Positions 11,948 to 22,800 of a stretch of DNA of 64,000 bases are shown in pieces. How positions within the stretch are numbered: position 1 is the first letter of the stretch; every line of letters begins with the position of its first letter. Source of the DNA: Amphibalanus amphitrite (taxonomy: Eukaryota; Arthropoda; Thecostraca; Balanomorpha; Balanidae); the NCBI RefSeq assembly GCF_019059575.1, contig NW_024881710.1, forward strand, positions 493,001 through 557,000, given 5' to 3'. The translations under genes were made by a program, and so were the position numbers. Under the pieces are notes generated by a model. The model was not told where the DNA came from. It did no database searches and saw nothing but the letters and a program-made list of their open reading frames with translations.

Positions 11948-12335
11948 CCCGCGCACCGACGGGGGTCTGCGCCAACTTCGTACCGACGGGGGGGGGGGGC
12001 GGATGACCGCCCCCCTGAGATCTCGAGAACGGATCAAGATAGCGACAAGCGGTAAACGGCATCGGATACGCACGGTCATGGTCTACAATTTTTACAAAGG
12101 TCATTTTCAGGTCAGGTCAAAGATGACGTCACAGGGGTCGAAAAAGTCAAAATGGCGGCGCTTGATATGGAGAGTTTTTCTCGAATAACTTTCGAATTAG
12201 TCTAGATAGGAACAAACTAAGGGCATCATCGTGCTCCTCTCGTCAATCCGCATCGAAAAATATATATGTTGACCTCAAAAGGTCAAGGTCAAAGGTTGAC
12301 CTCAGGTCACGTGACCTCGAGGTCATAATGTATAT
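11948..12335 (-). mobile_element. TTAA element, left half, truncated
   Basis: TTAA at 11944-11947 then CCCGCGCACCGACGGGGG and a GGGCGGATGACCGCCC hairpin. It matches the left part of the full copy 35763-36761 up to the GAGGTCA core and then breaks off into the CACGTG-rich family. Confidence 0.8.
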
Positions 12336-12905
12336 CATTCTAAACGTGCAGTAGCACCCTAACCGCAACACATGGGAATGCACTGCCTGGTGGCCGCCTA
12401 TACCTGTATGCCAAGTTTCAGCGAAATCGCCCCAGTAATTACCGAGTTACTGAAATGGGAACAAATTTGGCGCCTCTTCTTTTTGTATTTTGCACGTGCA
12501 GTGGGGGTCACTCACATAGATCAAGAGTATCCGACCTTTGGTAGAAGGGATGCAGCTACTCTATAAAAATTACCACAAGACAATCGCTCAAGCCGCTGCT
12601 GAGATATGGGCCTCTCAAAATCACTACTTTTGCGCAAAACTGCTTGAACACCCTTGACTTTTCACGTGGCACGTGCCACGACGGTCACTGAGATGGATCA
12701 AAAGTAGTCAATTACGGGGTAGAAGGGATGGGGCTACCCATCAAAAAAGACCGCAGGCCAATCGGTCCCGCGGTTGCTGAGATATAAGCCTCTCAAAAGC
12801 GTTACAGGCCAGGCCGGGTCGGGCCGGGCCGCTCATACTGAGATTTTTCCGTTATATTGAAAAGACTTCGCTTCGCTCGCTGCGCTCGCTCGCTCGTAAT
12901 AAATC
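12336..12905 (+). mobile_element. CACGTG-rich element, right part
   Basis: Matches 62590-63120 and ends in TTCGCTTCGCTCGCTGCGCT. It contains TTTTCACGTGGCACGTGCC and an AATCGCTCAAGCCGCTGCTG repeat. The left end is missing. Confidence 0.8.
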
Positions 12906-13851
12906 TACTGATAAGGCTACGGAAGCGCTGTTGCCCGTTGAGTTACCTTCCCTCCCTGACCGTCTCAGCAGCCGTAAACCCTCAGAATGATTCTCCCCCG
13001 ATAGCAGAGAGTCACACATGCTGCGGTAGGTCGTCATGTGCATCTCTCAGATACTCATCCCCCCCCCCCATAAAATCGTCTCAATCTGACCGGATTGGGA
13101 GGCTATATTAGCAGCACGACTACTGATGGCCGGTAACCGTATTGGCTCATAAGCGGCTCACCGGCCAGGGGACAGGGGTAAATGAGATGGTACCGGCGGA
13201 CGCCAGCGGCTAGGGGGCGCCTTTTAAGGCCGGCCACCGGTCGACAGGGACCAGTCAGCCCGTGCCCAGGGGGGAAGGAGCAGCGGCAGCGGCAGCGGCA
13301 GCGGCAGCGACAGCGGGCCCGCCCCGTGGACACCAGTGCGCAGCTGCCAGCCCTCCGGAGTTGCCGTCTCAGGTGAGCGCTCCGTGCCGATTTTCTTATT
13401 TGAGTTGGTTCCGTCATCGCTTATTTTGTTTTATCCTTGTTTTACCACAGTGTCTTGAACATCAACACAAATCCTGACACATGTTTCAAATTGAAATTTG
13501 TGCAAGCTGCTATTCCAATAGAAGTTTCTTGTAGATATAGAGCGCTCGGCTTATGCTAACTGACAAATAATTTCAACTAATAACTTTGTCGTTGTACCTA
13601 CTTGATATAATATTTTGTTGCCAATGTTTTTTTTTTTGCAACAAAAGTGCTTCCCAAGCGAAAATAATGTCTCGCACAGTCCTATAGCACTATAGATAAC
13701 ACTCAAAAATATACTATACTATCACAAGTTAACTTTGGTGAAAAAAGCAATGAATTTTAGACGCACATAGCACAAGCTGCTTGAAAGCCAAGCCTCTTAG
13801 CCTTCGCAATCCAAGTGTTGCGATGCAACCATGAGTCGCCAAAGTCAAACC
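12906..13851. other. Unique interval with GC-rich island and a donor-like site
   Basis: GC-rich from about 13120 to 13400, with a short GGCAGC run at 13280-13312, and a perfect splice-donor match CAG|GTGAGC after 13371 on the plus strand. It could be a 5' untranslated exon of an unseen transcript; no protein is recognised. 13400-13850 shows nothing. Confidence 0.3.
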
Positions 13852-13855
13852 TTAA

Positions 13856-14847
13856 CCCTATTCCTGGCGGGGGGGGGCCTCAGGAGCCCCCCCCTGAGGT
13901 TTTTTGGTTATATCTCCCAAACGCGTTGAGCTAGGAAGCTCAAATTTTCTGACTTTTCCTAAAAGGCTTCTACGCAACATGTCTGAAAATTTTGAGTTGA
14001 TCTGACCTCAGGTCAGGTCACCAGAGGCGGTTTGCTGACGCTACCTCAGAAAAGTTTGCAATCACGCCAGAGCTAGAGTTTTTGACCGATCAATTTCTTC
14101 TCTTCAGGGTTTAGTTAGGGTACCAGTATGTGCAATTTGTATATCTCGGAATTTTGATATCGGTGACCTAAGGTCAGGTCAATTTCGCGACCTCCCCATT
14201 ATAAGTCAATGGGGGAAAAATCAACTCCCTGTTTTTACCACTAAAACGGGTCGGAATGGCCCCATATACCATACATGACTTCATATACGATCAAACTTCA
14301 CTATCTTGAGGTCTGTTTTGCTGTTGGGCAGCTGTGAGGTCATGTGACGTCATCAAAGGTCACCAAAGGTTTTTGGCCAATAACTCCGTACAGGAACAAG
14401 ATACAGACGCGTGGATGGTCTCATTGTGTTCAGCTCGTCAAGACGCATCGAATGATATATATGATGACCTCGAGGTCACGTGACCTGAGGTCAACCTTTG
14501 ACCTTGACCTTTCGAGGTCAACATATATATCATTCGATGCGGATTGACGAGAGGATCACGATGATGCCCTTAGTTTGTTCCTATCTTGACTAATTCGAAA
14601 GTTATTCGAGAAAAACTCTCTCCATATCTAGTGCCGCCATTTTGACTTTTTCGACCCCTGTGACGTCATCTTTGACCTGACCTGAAAATGACCTTAGTAA
14701 AAATTGTAGATCTTGGCCGTGCGTATCCGATGCCGTTTACCGCTTGTCGCTAGCTTGCTTCGTTCTCGAGATCTCAGGGGGGGGGGGGCCGAATCGGCCC
14801 CCCCCCCCGCCAGTTTCTTGTCTCGGCGGAGCCCGCCAGGAATAGGG
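13856..14847 (+). mobile_element. TTAA-flanked AGGTCA-rich MITE, CCCTATTCC subtype
   Basis: TTAA at 13852-13855 and 14848-14851, termini CCCTATTCCTGGCGGG / CCCGCCAGGAATAGGG. Hairpins GGCCTCAGGAGCC (left) and GGCCGAATCGGCC (right). The central palindrome with flanking CGCATCGAATGATATAT is at about 14433-14551. The inverted sister copy is 55763-56730. Confidence 0.9.
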
Positions 14848-14851
14848 TTAA

Positions 14852-15551
14852 GTTAAATTAAGCAGTTTTTAAGATTCAATACTTGTGGTCAATCATCACA
14901 TTTCCCAGGCATGCATGTGCATGATATTGTTTTTAATGCGAACTCGCATTAGACTGCAACGATTGCATTGAAACTGTTAAAGTTGAACTTGCAGCGAGTG
15001 ATCCAAGGCTCTGAGACTTTTCTTTATACGAAAAAAGCTGATGAGAAGGCCAATATTTAACATTACCTATTCAAGAGCCGAACTGTATAAAATGATTGCA
15101 CACTTTATAGCACTGGACGTAAGTGCACACTTTAAGTAAGTGCACACTGGATGATTGCACACTTTATAAGCCACTGGTGGGCCGGTCAAAAATTGACATA
15201 ACGGGTGGTTCAGTGATTGAGCATAAATGCGTTTTATCATGATCGTCTCTTTAATGAGATTATCAGGGTGTGTAATATTAAAAGCAATCGACTTGTTTTT
15301 GGTTATTGCAAAATTGCTCAGGTTTATGATTGAAGAAATGCTTATCTTATGATACATATGCTCTGTATAAAGTGCCTGATTGTTCCAGTTACAGCCGTGC
15401 CATTGTAGGTACTCCTATGGGCGATTGAATACTCGGATGGCAGAACACTATAAGGTATTTGTAAACAATTGGGATTTTTTCACAAGACGCGATTTCTGCA
15501 ATGTCATAGATAGTGGCGAATGCAGTGTTTGTTAGGTATGGGTCGTTTTTT
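14852..15551. other. AT-rich interval, no gene seen
   Basis: Contains a small cluster of TGATTGCACACTTTATA repeats at about 15090-15175. No exon, RNA gene or transposon boundary is recognised. Confidence 0.5.
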
Positions 15552-16005
15552 CTTCAAATCACGATTCTGTGCGCTTGAGATAGTTGGATATCGTTTCCGG
15601 CGCCAGAATAGCAGTTTTCAATTTTCCCCGCTAACTTATAATGGTGAGGTCACGAAAATGACTTGACCTCATATGACCTTTAGGAAAAAATCCGAGATAT
15701 ACAGGTTGTGAGACTCCTAATGGATAATAGGTCTTGCAAGTTTCATTTCCCTGTGAAAGCTCCTCTGGCAGTGAGGGCGTTGCGAAGCTGTGCAGAGGTT
15801 CACTTATGACGTCATAGGTCAGTGACCTGACCTGACCCGAAAATGCGGTTGGTGTCAACAGATCCAACTTCATACTTGAATCAAAGGTCAGGTATGCCAA
15901 GCTTTAGCTTTCTATCACCGGCGTGTTTGGAGCTATCGCGAAAAATCCCTATGAGGGGGGGGGGTGGCACCCGCCCCCCCCCCCCCACCCCTCGGCCGGC
16001 GAGGT
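15552..16005 (+). mobile_element. TTAA element, right half
   Basis: Matches the right half of 30804-31828, with a G-run/C-run hairpin and the end CTCGGCCGGCGAGG before TTAA at 16006-16009. The left half is absent. Confidence 0.75.
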
Positions 16006-16210
16006 TTAATTTGTGTACGCTGAAATTCAAATCTTTCTACACGGTACATTTGGCAAGTGCACATCAATGCACTATGTTATCATTTTGCTGAAAAAGCAAA
16101 CATTTACAGAAGCATGAAGGTACGATGAATAACTACTGCTTTTACTGTATAAAACTCAACCTTTCAACTTTAGAACTTTTGGCGGCAGCATGTGTTGGGT
16201 AGGAACAAAT

Positions 16211-16370
16211 CGACAGTTCCCAGCAAGAACATCGTAAGTGTCAAGTTTTTCGAAATTGAGATTTTTATACCGTTCGACTCAACCCGACGAGCTGAATCGA
16301 ATGGTATAAAAATCTCAATTTTGAAAAATTTGACACTTCGGAATTCGGATGTTCTTGCTGGGAAGTGTCG
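16211..16370. mobile_element. Foldback MITE, near-perfect 160-bp hairpin
   Basis: Ends CGACAGTTCCCAGCAAGAAC and its complement. Internal arms GAGATTTTTATACC / GGTATAAAAATCTC flank a loop of about 17 bases (TCAACCCGACGAGC...). AAAT lies on both outer flanks. No coding capacity. Confidence 0.85.
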
Positions 16371-16611
16371 AAATATTTCGCTATTAGGTATGTTATGACT
16401 TAAAACTGAACAAGGAAGTAAGAAACGAGACGCAGATGACCTTTTCCTCACCAGAAGCACGAGCGTGTGTGACGAAAACTTGTACCTTATTTGCCGCAGT
16501 AAAAAGTGTAGCTTATTATGAGCCTACCATTCTAATCATTACACCTTGTGTTATTGATGACCGTCTCAATCATGGTAGTTTGTTTCGCTAGGTTTAGCTG
16601 AATATCCCTGA

Positions 16612-17300
16612 CCAGTATAACGCCTTTTGGGGCGACTAACGGAGCGAGCGAGAGGGTGGGCCTTGCACGTGCGAAATCGCGAGGGGTTACTCCAACTGAC
16701 CTGTGCACGGCACCCTACTAACCGGTCTCTAGCGATGTGCCAAATTTGAGCACAATCAGCCCAGCCGTTCTCGAGATCTGGAAGCGGCACCCTGCACGTA
16801 GGTACGCACATGCTAAATGGATCCCAACTGACTTTTGCACGGCACCCTGCTAACCGGTCCCTAACCTAACCACGTACCAAATTTGAGCGCAATCGGTCCA
16901 GCCGTTCTCGAGATCTGGAATCGACCCCTGCACGTGCGCACGTGCAGCAGCACCCCCAGTGGCACATGCAAATGCATTGCCTAATGCCTAGTGGGTGCCT
17001 ACCTACATGCCAAGTTTCAGCGCAATCGGCCCAGTAGTTACCGAGATATTGCTATTGTTACAAAAATGACACCTCTTCGTTTTTCACGTGGCACAAGCAT
17101 TAGGGGCATCCACATGCATCGGGAATAGTCCAATACTTGGTGGAAGGAATGAAGCTGCCCTACAAAAATTACCGCATGTAAATCGGTCAAGTGGTTGCTG
17201 ATATATAAGCGTCGCAAAATCGTGACCACGGCCGGCCGGCATACTCAGAAATTTCCGTTATTCTACGTAAGACTCCGCTCGCTTCGCTCGCTCCGTAATA
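16612..17300 (+). mobile_element. CACGTG-rich element with GAGCGAGCGA ends
   Basis: Begins ACGCCTTTTGGGGCGAC...GGAGCGAGCGAG and ends CTCGCTTCGCTCGCTCCGT. Holds repeated blocks containing CAAATTTGAGCGCAATCGG and CACGTGCGCACGTGCA. Related copies are at 61262, 62268 and 63271. Confidence 0.85.
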
Positions 17301-17379
17301 AACCCTATATGAATACGAAAGTGTGTTGGAGAGTGTACGGTTGCTACAAAACTGTATTTTCCTTTGTGGAGCACGTTGC

Positions 17380-18010
17380 TGTGACGATGTGTCCTTAGCC
17401 ATGGGGACGATCGGAGGCATTGTTCCTACAGTCCTCCCCCAATTAATGAATATAAACGGACCCGGTTTGCTCCAGTCCCATCATCGGTCCAATTGGTTGA
17501 AATTGCTCCCGCCCACCGATCTAGTGCAGCGAGCTCGCCCTGGCGCGCACGCGCCGCCGCTAACAAATCCGATTCTGTGCCGGCGAGTGACAAAGGACGC
17601 CCCTGCCGCCCTCCGTCACCTGGCGGCGCTGGCCGCACCTGGCCGGCCGCCCCTCGCGCCGGCCGCCGCCCAGACGCATCAGCACTCTTTGTCGACCGTC
17701 TGGGGAAGAAGAATGAAGCAGCTGGTGGCGGCAGCGCGCCGATTCAGCCGCGCGCACCGGAATGCACGCTACTGGAGGGAGGAGGCGCCACGTGGCGCCG
17801 CACGTGCGCCGGCAGGGCTGTATGGTTTCGAAGGGGACCGTCTCGGCGCGGTCGGCAGCTGGACTCGCTCCGAACGGCCACGGAGTCGCCGGCGACCGGT
17901 GGCCCGGACAAAACCCAGCAGACGGAGCGCGGCGGCCTATTGTAGCGGCCGACTGCGGCAGCTAATGCCGCACTTTGAGCACTTCAGGCACATATGTTCG
18001 GGTAAGTAAT
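17380..18010 (+). other. GC-rich island with long open frame and donor-like end
   Basis: A 228-codon open frame on the plus strand runs through GC-rich sequence rich in Arg, Ala and Pro codons, which is typical of chance frames in GC-rich DNA. The overlapping frames on both strands are also open. A donor-like GGTAAGTAAT follows at 18000. It may be a CpG-rich promoter or 5' exon; no domain is recognised. Confidence 0.3.
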
Positions 18011-19034
18011 AACTTATCTCTGTCTGGACACAATCATAGCGGATTGTAGTGACCAGCGGACGAAAGTGTCCGGCTCGAGCGGGCGTCTGGGTCCATCTAC
18101 CGGTACGGTGACCGTTGGTAACGCCGGCTATCAGAGCTGTTTATCCCCTTGATGGTTCAGTTCGTGGGACTATCCACTTTGCATGTAAGTGTATGGTCAT
18201 TGTAACCACCAGCCCTTCTGACGTATTGGCTTCTCACGCCCGAATGTCAAGTAAGGAAGTTCAACAGTTAAGTATCTTCCATCTAACTTAAATATAACTT
18301 GAAAAATGTCAGTTCGGGCGACTAAGAAGTCACAGCATAATGTGTCTGTGACCGGTCTCCAGTTATTCAGTACCGACGCCGCCGGATCCCGGCACGGCCG
18401 ACCATCACTGCAGTTTCGGTATCACCCCCCGGGCCGTATTTAATTCCGCCAGCGGGCATGTCGTCCCCTGGCCGGCACGGACAGATTGGTGTGCTGTCCC
18501 CGCGCCGAATCGCTCTTAGCGTCCCTTTCTCTGGCGACGGACACGGCCCCGACTAATCTGGCTAATTGAGGAGATGACCGGCGTCGGAGCCGACGACTTG
18601 GCACCGGCGCGGAACGGACGACACGGCGGCCGGCCGCGGGGCACGGCACCGCTGGAAGGGGTGTACGGGACCGGCCACGGTGTGGTATATCGGCCGCCAC
18701 CAGCGGGAGGTCAAGCTGAACAACGGGACGAGCTCCAACGGATGGACACCGGACTGGCCCTTCCTGCGCTGCGGCACAAAACGGCTGTACCGCTCTCCAC
18801 AAGGCCCAATGAGTTCTGATTGTCCAAACGCAATTCTTGTATGTATCACCAAGAATAGTATTTGGACATCGCGGCTCGTCGGGCTGTTCGTCGGAAAGTA
18901 CGGTGCCGGAGACCTTGACAAACAGGAGACGGCGAACGAAGACAAGAGAGAGACGAGAGAGACGCCGAGAGGAGTGCGAGAGACAGAGACCGGAAGGAGA
19001 GGGATGAAAAGGAAAAAGAGGCATTTTGTCCATA
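18011..19034. other. Unique GC-rich interval, no certain gene
   Basis: Open frames on both strands (18440-19131 minus, 18574-19078 plus) overlap each other and have no domain. A short imperfect hairpin, GTCCAAA/TTTGGAC plus ATTCTTG/CAAGAAT around a loop, lies at 18819-18864. 18910-19020 is purine-rich (GAGAGAGACG). Confidence 0.35.
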
Positions 19035-19180
19035 GGCGGCGGAACGGGGAGGGCACCAGGGCACCGTACCCCCTTTGATTTTGGTGTTTTAACATTAGCG
19101 CTATGGCGTTGCATGGAAAGAATGGGACCAACAGTCGGCAGTGCCCCCCCCCCCCTTAGTTGAAGGTGTTCCGCCGCTTC
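19035..19180. mobile_element. Short MITE with GGCGGCGGAAC ends
   Basis: Starts GGCGGCGGAACGGGGAGGGC and ends GGTGTTCCGCCGC. A second copy, in the same orientation, is at 60412-60559. The interior includes ACATTAGCGCTATGGC and GTTGCATGGAAAGAATGGGA. Confidence 0.7.
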
Positions 19181-19204
19181 TGATTTTGTCTAACACCGGT
19201 AATC

Positions 19205-19370
19205 GAGCAACTTTGACCTCTAATGACCTCTGGTGGCCTGATCGGATCTGAGCTTAAAATGACTGAAGACTTTCTACTCTTCGAAATGTCTTTTTGACTT
19301 TTCGAGCGCTGTTTGCCGCGTGTCGTGGCCATGGTAAAAGGGAAGGGGGGGGGGCGTAAAACGTCATTTC
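19205..19370. mobile_element. TTAA-family fragment (hairpin end)
   Basis: TGACCTCTAATGACCTCTGG followed by a degraded end with GGGGGGGGCGTAAAACG. It resembles the left/right ends of 4394-6030-type elements but has no TTAA boundary left. Confidence 0.5.
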
Positions 19371-19671
19371 TCCGCCTCCTCGATGTGCTATGATCGGACC
19401 TTACCTTGGGGTAGCAAATACAACATTTTCCAACGCATATCACGCTCTCAAAAACCCCATGCAGAAAAGGTCACCCAGCCAGATGTGGGCGGAGCAGACA
19501 ATTGTCAAATAATGCCGTTTCTCGATGAATTTTCTGCAAACACCACTTTTTGTCTCAATTTATTCGGATTGTTACCCTCAATCATCTTACGTATTTGATA
19601 AAAGAGAAATGTAATGATCTTGTTTATATATATATATATAAATCTTGTTTTTATATATATAAAACAAGACA

Positions 19672-19677
19672 TTTATT
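19672..19677 (-). terminator. Candidate polyadenylation signal AATAAA of the A2M gene
   Basis: AATAAA on the minus strand about 165 bases downstream of the stop codon at 19843. Just beyond it lies a TA-repeat (about 19626-19660). Cleavage position is not determinable. Confidence 0.5.
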
Positions 19678-19842
19678 TCTCTTCATTACAGGAAACACAA
19701 CTACACGACCCCAGGCGCTTATTCCGTAAATGCACATTATCCAACAGTAAATAACCTTATCACACCAAAGATGCTTGATTTCGTCAAATCCAACCGTCGT
19801 ATCCGTCGTTGCCGGGATCTGTTCTTTCCGCATCATGTTTTA

Positions 19843-19869
19843 TCACGGACATTCAGGCGGGCCATATGT
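19843..19869 (-). CDS. A2M: A2M terminal exon (coding part, 8 residues plus stop)
   Basis: After a pyrimidine-rich tract and TTTACAG, the phase-0 frame reads TYGPPECP then TGA at 19845-19843. This matches the short cysteine-containing tail that follows the receptor-binding domain in the family. The previous exon ends in phase 0, so the join DRFEV-TYGPPECP is in frame. The exon is small and was chosen on acceptor quality and the Cys near the end. Confidence 0.75.
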   Translation of the reverse strand, partial: TYGPPECP

Positions 19870-22800
19870 CTGTAAACACGACAAAGAAATAGGCAGATGT
19901 TTAAAACAAGCGTGGACTGTCTTTCAAACTATTAACAACATTCAGCAAAGAAGGTCTCATCCATTTAATTTTACGCACATGATGAAATAAATGTTCACTG
20001 GAACAAAAGAGTGCCAGCGAGACGAGCTTTGAGTTCAAGTATTGCAACCAGCTTTTTCCCGCTAATCTGAGATTTTGTAACCGACTTAAGTTCTTCCTTT
20101 TGATGTCACGGGAAAAGTAATGATTTGAAATACTCACCACTTCAAATCTGTCCTCATGGGCGTAATAGTCGTATACTCGGAGAACGGCCGGCTTCAGCTT
20201 TTCGACCTCGAGAGCGCGGATGAAGCGCACGTCGAAGCAGACCTCCTTATCAGTGAACTCTTCAAAGTAGAGGCTGGCCTTGCCTTCGTTGAATTCCCAG
20301 CGCTCAATAACTGTCGGGAAAACGTTTTGTTACTATATATGCAACATTGATTCATGACACACGTTTTAGTATTGCGTTATTGATGCTCGGAAATTAGCGC
20401 ATTCGCTGCCGTCATATACTACTCTACTCGTAGCTACTAGCTACCATATAACTACTAGGCATCGGTTACAAACCAACACTGACGTACTATCAGTAAGTAT
20501 GTAGACAATATAAATAGTGCAACAATTGAACTCGTGTGGCAGCAGTTTCTCCCAAACTTTTAGTTACTAAGTATTCAATTAGGAGCGGAAAAGTGTTAGC
20601 AAAAAGGAACAAACACTATAGTTTTACTCTCAATAGTCAGGCTCTCACCCTTGTCATTTTCCAGTTTTCTCAGACTGCTGTCAATGGTGACGAATCCAGA
20701 GAGCATCTCGATTTCGACAATGGCCATGTTGCTCTCTGTGTTGGGCTCCTTGAAGCTGGTGCAGATGTTGAGCGTGAACGAGCAGGAACTCTTCACCTTG
20801 GTGATGACGGCCTTCAGGTTAAACTTGGGGTCGGGGAAGGCCACCTTGGTGTTATAGCGGAACACCGACTGGACGACGGCGCAGCCCAGTCCATTGACCG
20901 AGAACGTCACCTTCTTAGGCAGCGCGAGCGGCTGCGGCAGCCAGTCCTGGCGTGTCAGCAGCCGGTTTTCGGCCGTGATCTGCACGCTGTACCGGTAGCT
21001 GGGCGAGGCCGTGACCAGTACGTCGACGGCCGTGCTCTCCGAGTAGGTGGCGATAGCGAACTCGGTGAGTGCCGTCAGCGCTACCACCGTGTCCTGGGTG
21101 GACACGAAGCCGCCCTGGCTGTTGCGCTGGGCGCTGATCCACTTCACGGCCAGCGCGGCCTCGCCCAGGTTCGACGAGCCGCCCAGTTTGAGCAGCGTCA
21201 TCGCCATGTACGATGTCATCTCGATGTCCACCGCGCGGCTGCCGCCGTACTTGCTGGTGCGGTCTCCCTTCCAGTACAGCTGTCCGCCGCGGCGAGTGCC
21301 CTTGGTCAGGAGCGTCTGCACCCGACTGCTGCCTTCGGACGTCTTCCCGGCCATCACCAGCGCGTGCGCCACCAGGATCTCGGCGTACAGGGTGCTGTAT
21401 GTGCTGGAGGCCAGCAGGAAGTCCACGGCCTTTTTGGCGGCCGCCGGCTGGTCATTGGCCTCCAGCAGCGTCAGCAGCACGTAGGCCGTCATCGCCTCCA
21501 CGGCGCCGTTACCCACGCCGCCGCGCATCTCCTTGTGGAAGAGGTTGCCGTAACTTTTGAACGCGCCGTTGCTCTCCTGTAGCTTGACAATCCAGGATGT
21601 GCTGATGGAGACGTCGTTTTTGTCGATGGCGATGTACTTGCTGGCGGCCATGTAGGAACGAACCACGTAGGCCGTCAGCCACAGGGAGCCCTTGTAGCGC
21701 GGCGGCGAGCGCTCCGGGAACGCCGAGTAGGAGCCCTCGCGGCGCCGGTAGCGCAGCTGACGCTGGTACCCTGCAGTCACAGACAGACAGGGAGACGGCC
21801 ACCGTCAGCACCTAACGTCCCGTCGGACTTCGATCTGAGTACCTAATGCGTTTAAAATCCCCTAGTAATTTTTTCAGGCGTTACGAAACAGATGCATACA
21901 GAATCAGATATTACTGTTAAAATGCGTTCGTAGGTTTCAGCTACAATTTTAGCACACGCTGGAACACAGATTAACAAATCATCAAAAAATGGTGACACAC
22001 GCGTGCGAGACATGTCACTGACCTGTCCGCATGTTGGCCGTGGTGCGGTCCTTCAGGCTGTCCGTCAGCAGCTTCACCTCTTCCAGGTAGCGGCGCACCA
22101 GGATGTTGGGCACGAAACCGATCATGTTCTGTTCGCCGCAGCCGGTGGGCACTCGCACCAGACGCTCCAGGTTCTGCCAATGACGGCACACGTCAGCACA
22201 GGCGGGGAAAACAATGGTACCTCCCTGTATTCAGTATTCACTGAAATGAACGCACCAAGGTAAAGACGGTCATAAGCGAATGCTTTTGAAGTTTCAAGAA
22301 ATAGCAATAAAAAAATGTTGGTAAAGCACTCACAGCTAAAGCCTTTGTTTTCTTTTGATCATTCTTTGTTTTGTTGTAAAAATGTAGCATTATTTTTTTA
22401 GGGGAAAGAAGGAGCACTTATTCCTTTCCGGTGTCATTCAACCATGGAAGGCTGAGCTGAGCGACTCCTCACCTCTGCAGAAGGAGCTATCAGGTCGCCC
22501 ACGATGTTGACCCATGCGCGCTGAGAGTCGGGTACCAATTGGTTGGGTAGGGCCAGCTCGAACGTCTCCTCCTTTGGCGGAGACGTGCTGTCCTCCTTAC
22601 AGATAAAGGCAGTGTTGACCTCCTCCTGTGGGAATCCCTCCGGCTTGACGATAAGGCTGCGTACGAGTGCATCACTGAAACACACCCGGGCCAATAGTCA
22701 GTCAGGCCAACGGCTGCGGTTGCCGCGCATTCCAGGCCTCAACTGTCTCGTCCGCCATTTTAGTCCCAGTGGCCGCATAACGATGAGTCATGCGAGGTAA

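Noticed and set aside
17323-18009. 228-codon plus-strand gene
   Set aside because: Arg/Ala/Pro-rich composition with equally open overlapping frames on both strands and no domain; kept only as a GC-rich island.
18440-19131. Minus-strand 190-224 codon frames as the A2M last exon
   Set aside because: No similarity to the A2M C-terminus; the short exon at 19843-19869 fits phase, acceptor and the conserved Cys tail much better.
20536-21582. 348-codon plus-strand open frame
   Set aside because: It is the antisense of the large A2M thioester-domain exon; high GC third positions leave the complement open.
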